From: Gammaproteobacteria bacterium
Lineage (GTDB): Bacteria > Pseudomonadota > Gammaproteobacteria > SZUA-140
Assembly (NCBI GenBank): GCA_026994735.1
Contig: JALWQD010000061.1
Coordinates: 1 to 8,122, forward strand
Direction: 5' to 3'
Length of the DNA: 8,122 bases
Under the pieces are notes generated by a model, which made no database searches, was not told the DNA's origin, and saw nothing but the letters and a program-made list of their open reading frames with translations. This document shows, one piece after another, positions 6,607 through 8,122 of the stretch. How positions within the stretch are numbered: the first letter of the stretch is position 1; the number at the start of each line of letters is the position of its first letter. Made by a program: the position numbers and the translations under genes.

Positions 6607-8122
6607 TTAGTCAGGTTTGACAGGCATGTTGTCAGGACAGCTTTCCTCGCCGGGAAAAATAGCATAGGTTTCCAGTAATGTTTGTTGCGCGTCGAAGACC
6701 TGCTTGCCCGAGCGCGGGTGTTTGCGGCAATACTGACCATCGTTACGCAGTCGCCAGGCGAACATCGTGTCTCTGAGGTAATAACGAAGACCTTCACGGA
6801 TGATACGTTGTTGCAGGCGTCCCGGGGGGATTGGAAATGCCGTTTCGACACGTTGATGAAGATTGCGGTTGAGGCAGTCGGCACTGGAGCAATAGACATC
6901 AGCCTTGCCGTTATTACGAAAATAAAGGATGCGTGTATGTTCGAGAAAACGCCCCAGGACGGAGCGGACGCGAATGTTTTCCGAGAGACCCTTGACGCCT
7001 GGCCGGAGGCAGCAGATGCCGCGGATGATCAGGTCGATGCGAACGCCAGCAGTGGATGCACGATAGAGAGCGGCGATGATTTTCGGCGATTCAATGCCAT
7101 TCATTTTGATAATGATCCTGCCGCGATCACCGTTGCCGACATGTTCGATTTCTCTTTCGATATTGTCAATGATCATGGTTTGCAGATCGAATGGAGCCTG
7201 TACTAAACGTTTTAATTTTAGTGCGCGGCCGAGGCCGGTCAATTCCTGAAAGAGCTTGATGACATCAGCGCCGATCAACTCATCATTGGTCAGTAGTCCG
7301 AAGTCCGTATAGAAGCGCGAGGTGACTTCATGATAGTTACCGGTAGCCAAGTGACTATAACGGGATAATTTTTGCCCTTCGCGGCGCACGATGACCAGCA
7401 TTTTTGCATGCGTTTTGTGATCGACGATGCCATAGACAACATGAGCGCCCGCTTGTTGTAGCTCTTCCGCCAAACGAATATTACCTTCTTCATCAAAGCG
7501 GGCTCTGAGTTCAACGACAACGCTGACTTCCTTGCCACTGCGTGCTGCCCGGCAGAGTGCTTTGACGACAGCAGATTGTCGACCGCAGCGATACCAGGTC
7601 TGCTTAATGGCGAGGACATTGGGGTCGGCAGCGGCCTGTTCGAGCAGATGCAGGACGGCATTGAACGACTGGAAAGGATGGTGAATGACGATGTCTCTTT
7701 TTTTCAGGACGGCAAACATATCGTTTTCATTCAAGAGTTCGACCGGCATTGATGGGCAGAAGGCAGGTAGCTTGAGATCTGTTCGTTTTATTTCGTCATA
7801 GGCTTCGACCAGCCGGTAGAGATTAACCGGCCCGTCAACACGAAAGAGATTGTCATCGCTGAGTGTAAATTTTTCGAGCAGATAATTGACGACTTCATCC
7901 GGGCATCGTGCCGTAACCTGCAGACGTACGGCGCGACCGAAACGCCGTGATGTCTGCAGACGGCCCTGAACGGCCTGCTTGAGGTCGGCCATTTCCTCGT
8001 CATCAAGATAAAGTTCGCTATCTCGGGTCACTTGAAACTGATAGCAGCCAGTTACTGTCATGCCGGGAAAAAGGTCATCCATAAAAGCATGGATGACGGA
8101 TGACAGAAAGACCAAACTAATA
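6607..8122 (-). CDS. ppk: Polyphosphate kinase 1, 5' part outside window
   Basis: Reversibly transfers the terminal phosphate of ATP to inorganic polyphosphate, at the inner membrane in E. coli. About 505 codons are present, and the frame is open to the window edge. Alignment by the conserved histidines suggests roughly 200 N-terminal residues are missing, so the leftmost in-window start-like codon (TTG at 8115) is not the real start. Counting from that TTG: phospho-accepting H236 lies in DHKTHAKMLVIVRR, H255 in RYSHLATGNYHE and H393 in FLEHTRILYF. Their spacings (19 and 157) equal those of H435, H454 and H592 in E. coli Ppk. Other family motifs are VLAIKQTWYR (167-176), VVVELRARFDEEGNIRLAEE (199-218), LIIRGICCLRPG (362-373), YCSSADCLNRN (408-418) and a normal C-terminal PLD-like domain. 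The stop is TAA at 6609-6607. The gene is unrelated to the fatty-acid cluster, converges on it, and its promoter lies outside the window. Confidence 0.97.
   Translation of the reverse strand, partial: ISLVFLSSVIHAFMDDLFPGMTVTGCYQFQVTRDSELYLDDEEMADLKQAVQGRLQTSRRFGRAVRLQVTARCPDEVVNYLLEKFTLSDDNLFRVDGPVNLYRLVEAYDEIKRTDLKLPAFCPSMPVELLNENDMFAVLKKRDIVIHHPFQSFNAVLHLLEQAAADPNVLAIKQTWYRCGRQSAVVKALCRAARSGKEVSVVVELRARFDEEGNIRLAEELQQAGAHVVYGIVDHKTHAKMLVIVRREGQKLSRYSHLATGNYHEVTSRFYTDFGLLTNDELIGADVIKLFQELTGLGRALKLKRLVQAPFDLQTMIIDNIEREIEHVGNGDRGRIIIKMNGIESPKIIAALYRASTAGVRIDLIIRGICCLRPGVKGLSENIRVRSVLGRFLEHTRILYFRNNGKADVYCSSADCLNRNLHQRVETAFPIPPGRLQQRIIREGLRYYLRDTMFAWRLRNDGQYCRKHPRSGKQVFDAQQTLLETYAIFPGEESCPDNMPVKPD

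Noticed and set aside
6682..7206. 174-residue plus-strand open frame antisense to ppk
   Set aside because: The opposite strand encodes conserved PPK1 sequence throughout, and the plus-strand translation is not recognisable. Long antisense frames are common opposite such genes.
7698..7704. Run of seven A on the ppk coding strand as a possible programmed frameshift site
   Set aside because: The codons are CTG AAA AAA AGA, so the heptamer is not in the X XXY YYZ phase needed for -1 slippage, and PPK1 continues in one frame across it.
6607..8115. ppk as a complete short gene starting at TTG 8115
   Set aside because: The frame remains open beyond that codon, and histidine spacing to E. coli Ppk shows that about 200 N-terminal residues are missing. 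The gene is cut by the window edge, not degraded.

Overview
This window reads as an ordinary chromosomal stretch of a proteobacterium, most likely a gammaproteobacterium. The evidence is the fadI-then-fadJ gene order, a thioesterase very close to E. coli/Haemophilus YciA, and an SDR protein resembling E. coli YeeZ. The species cannot be named from the sequence alone. Coding density is very high. I see no rRNA, tRNA, CRISPR array, insertion sequence, integrase or attachment site.

Positions 1-6576 carry five genes on the plus strand. A FadI-type thiolase comes first, cut at its 5' end by the window. It is followed by a FadJ-type multifunctional enoyl-CoA hydratase/3-hydroxyacyl-CoA dehydrogenase, a long-chain acyl-CoA synthetase, a YciA-like hotdog acyl-CoA thioesterase, and an atypical extended SDR protein. 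The synthetase overlaps the end of fadJ by 11 bases or starts 16 bases after it, so those two are almost certainly co-transcribed. The thiolase-fadJ gap (about 100 bases) and the synthetase-yciA gap (85 bases) leave room for regulation, but I see no strong promoter in either.

Together the first three genes activate free fatty acids to acyl-CoA and carry out hydration, oxidation and thiolysis in beta-oxidation. The acyl-CoA dehydrogenase step is not in the window. YciA hydrolyses acyl-CoA back to free acid and CoA, so the cluster contains both the synthetase and its opposing hydrolase. The SDR gene has no evident biochemical link and sits in the same reading frame as yciA, separated from it by one TGA.

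Positions 6607-8122 carry, on the minus strand, the 3' three-quarters of ppk (polyphosphate kinase 1), converging on the SDR gene with 30 bases between them. All three conserved histidines are present, at the spacing known from the E. coli enzyme.

I did not find a convincing undescribed system. The points most worth a second look are the thiolase that mixes FadI-type and acetyl-CoA acetyltransferase-type features, the SDR protein that lacks the Tyr/Lys catalytic pair, and the unusual yciA-SDR junction.
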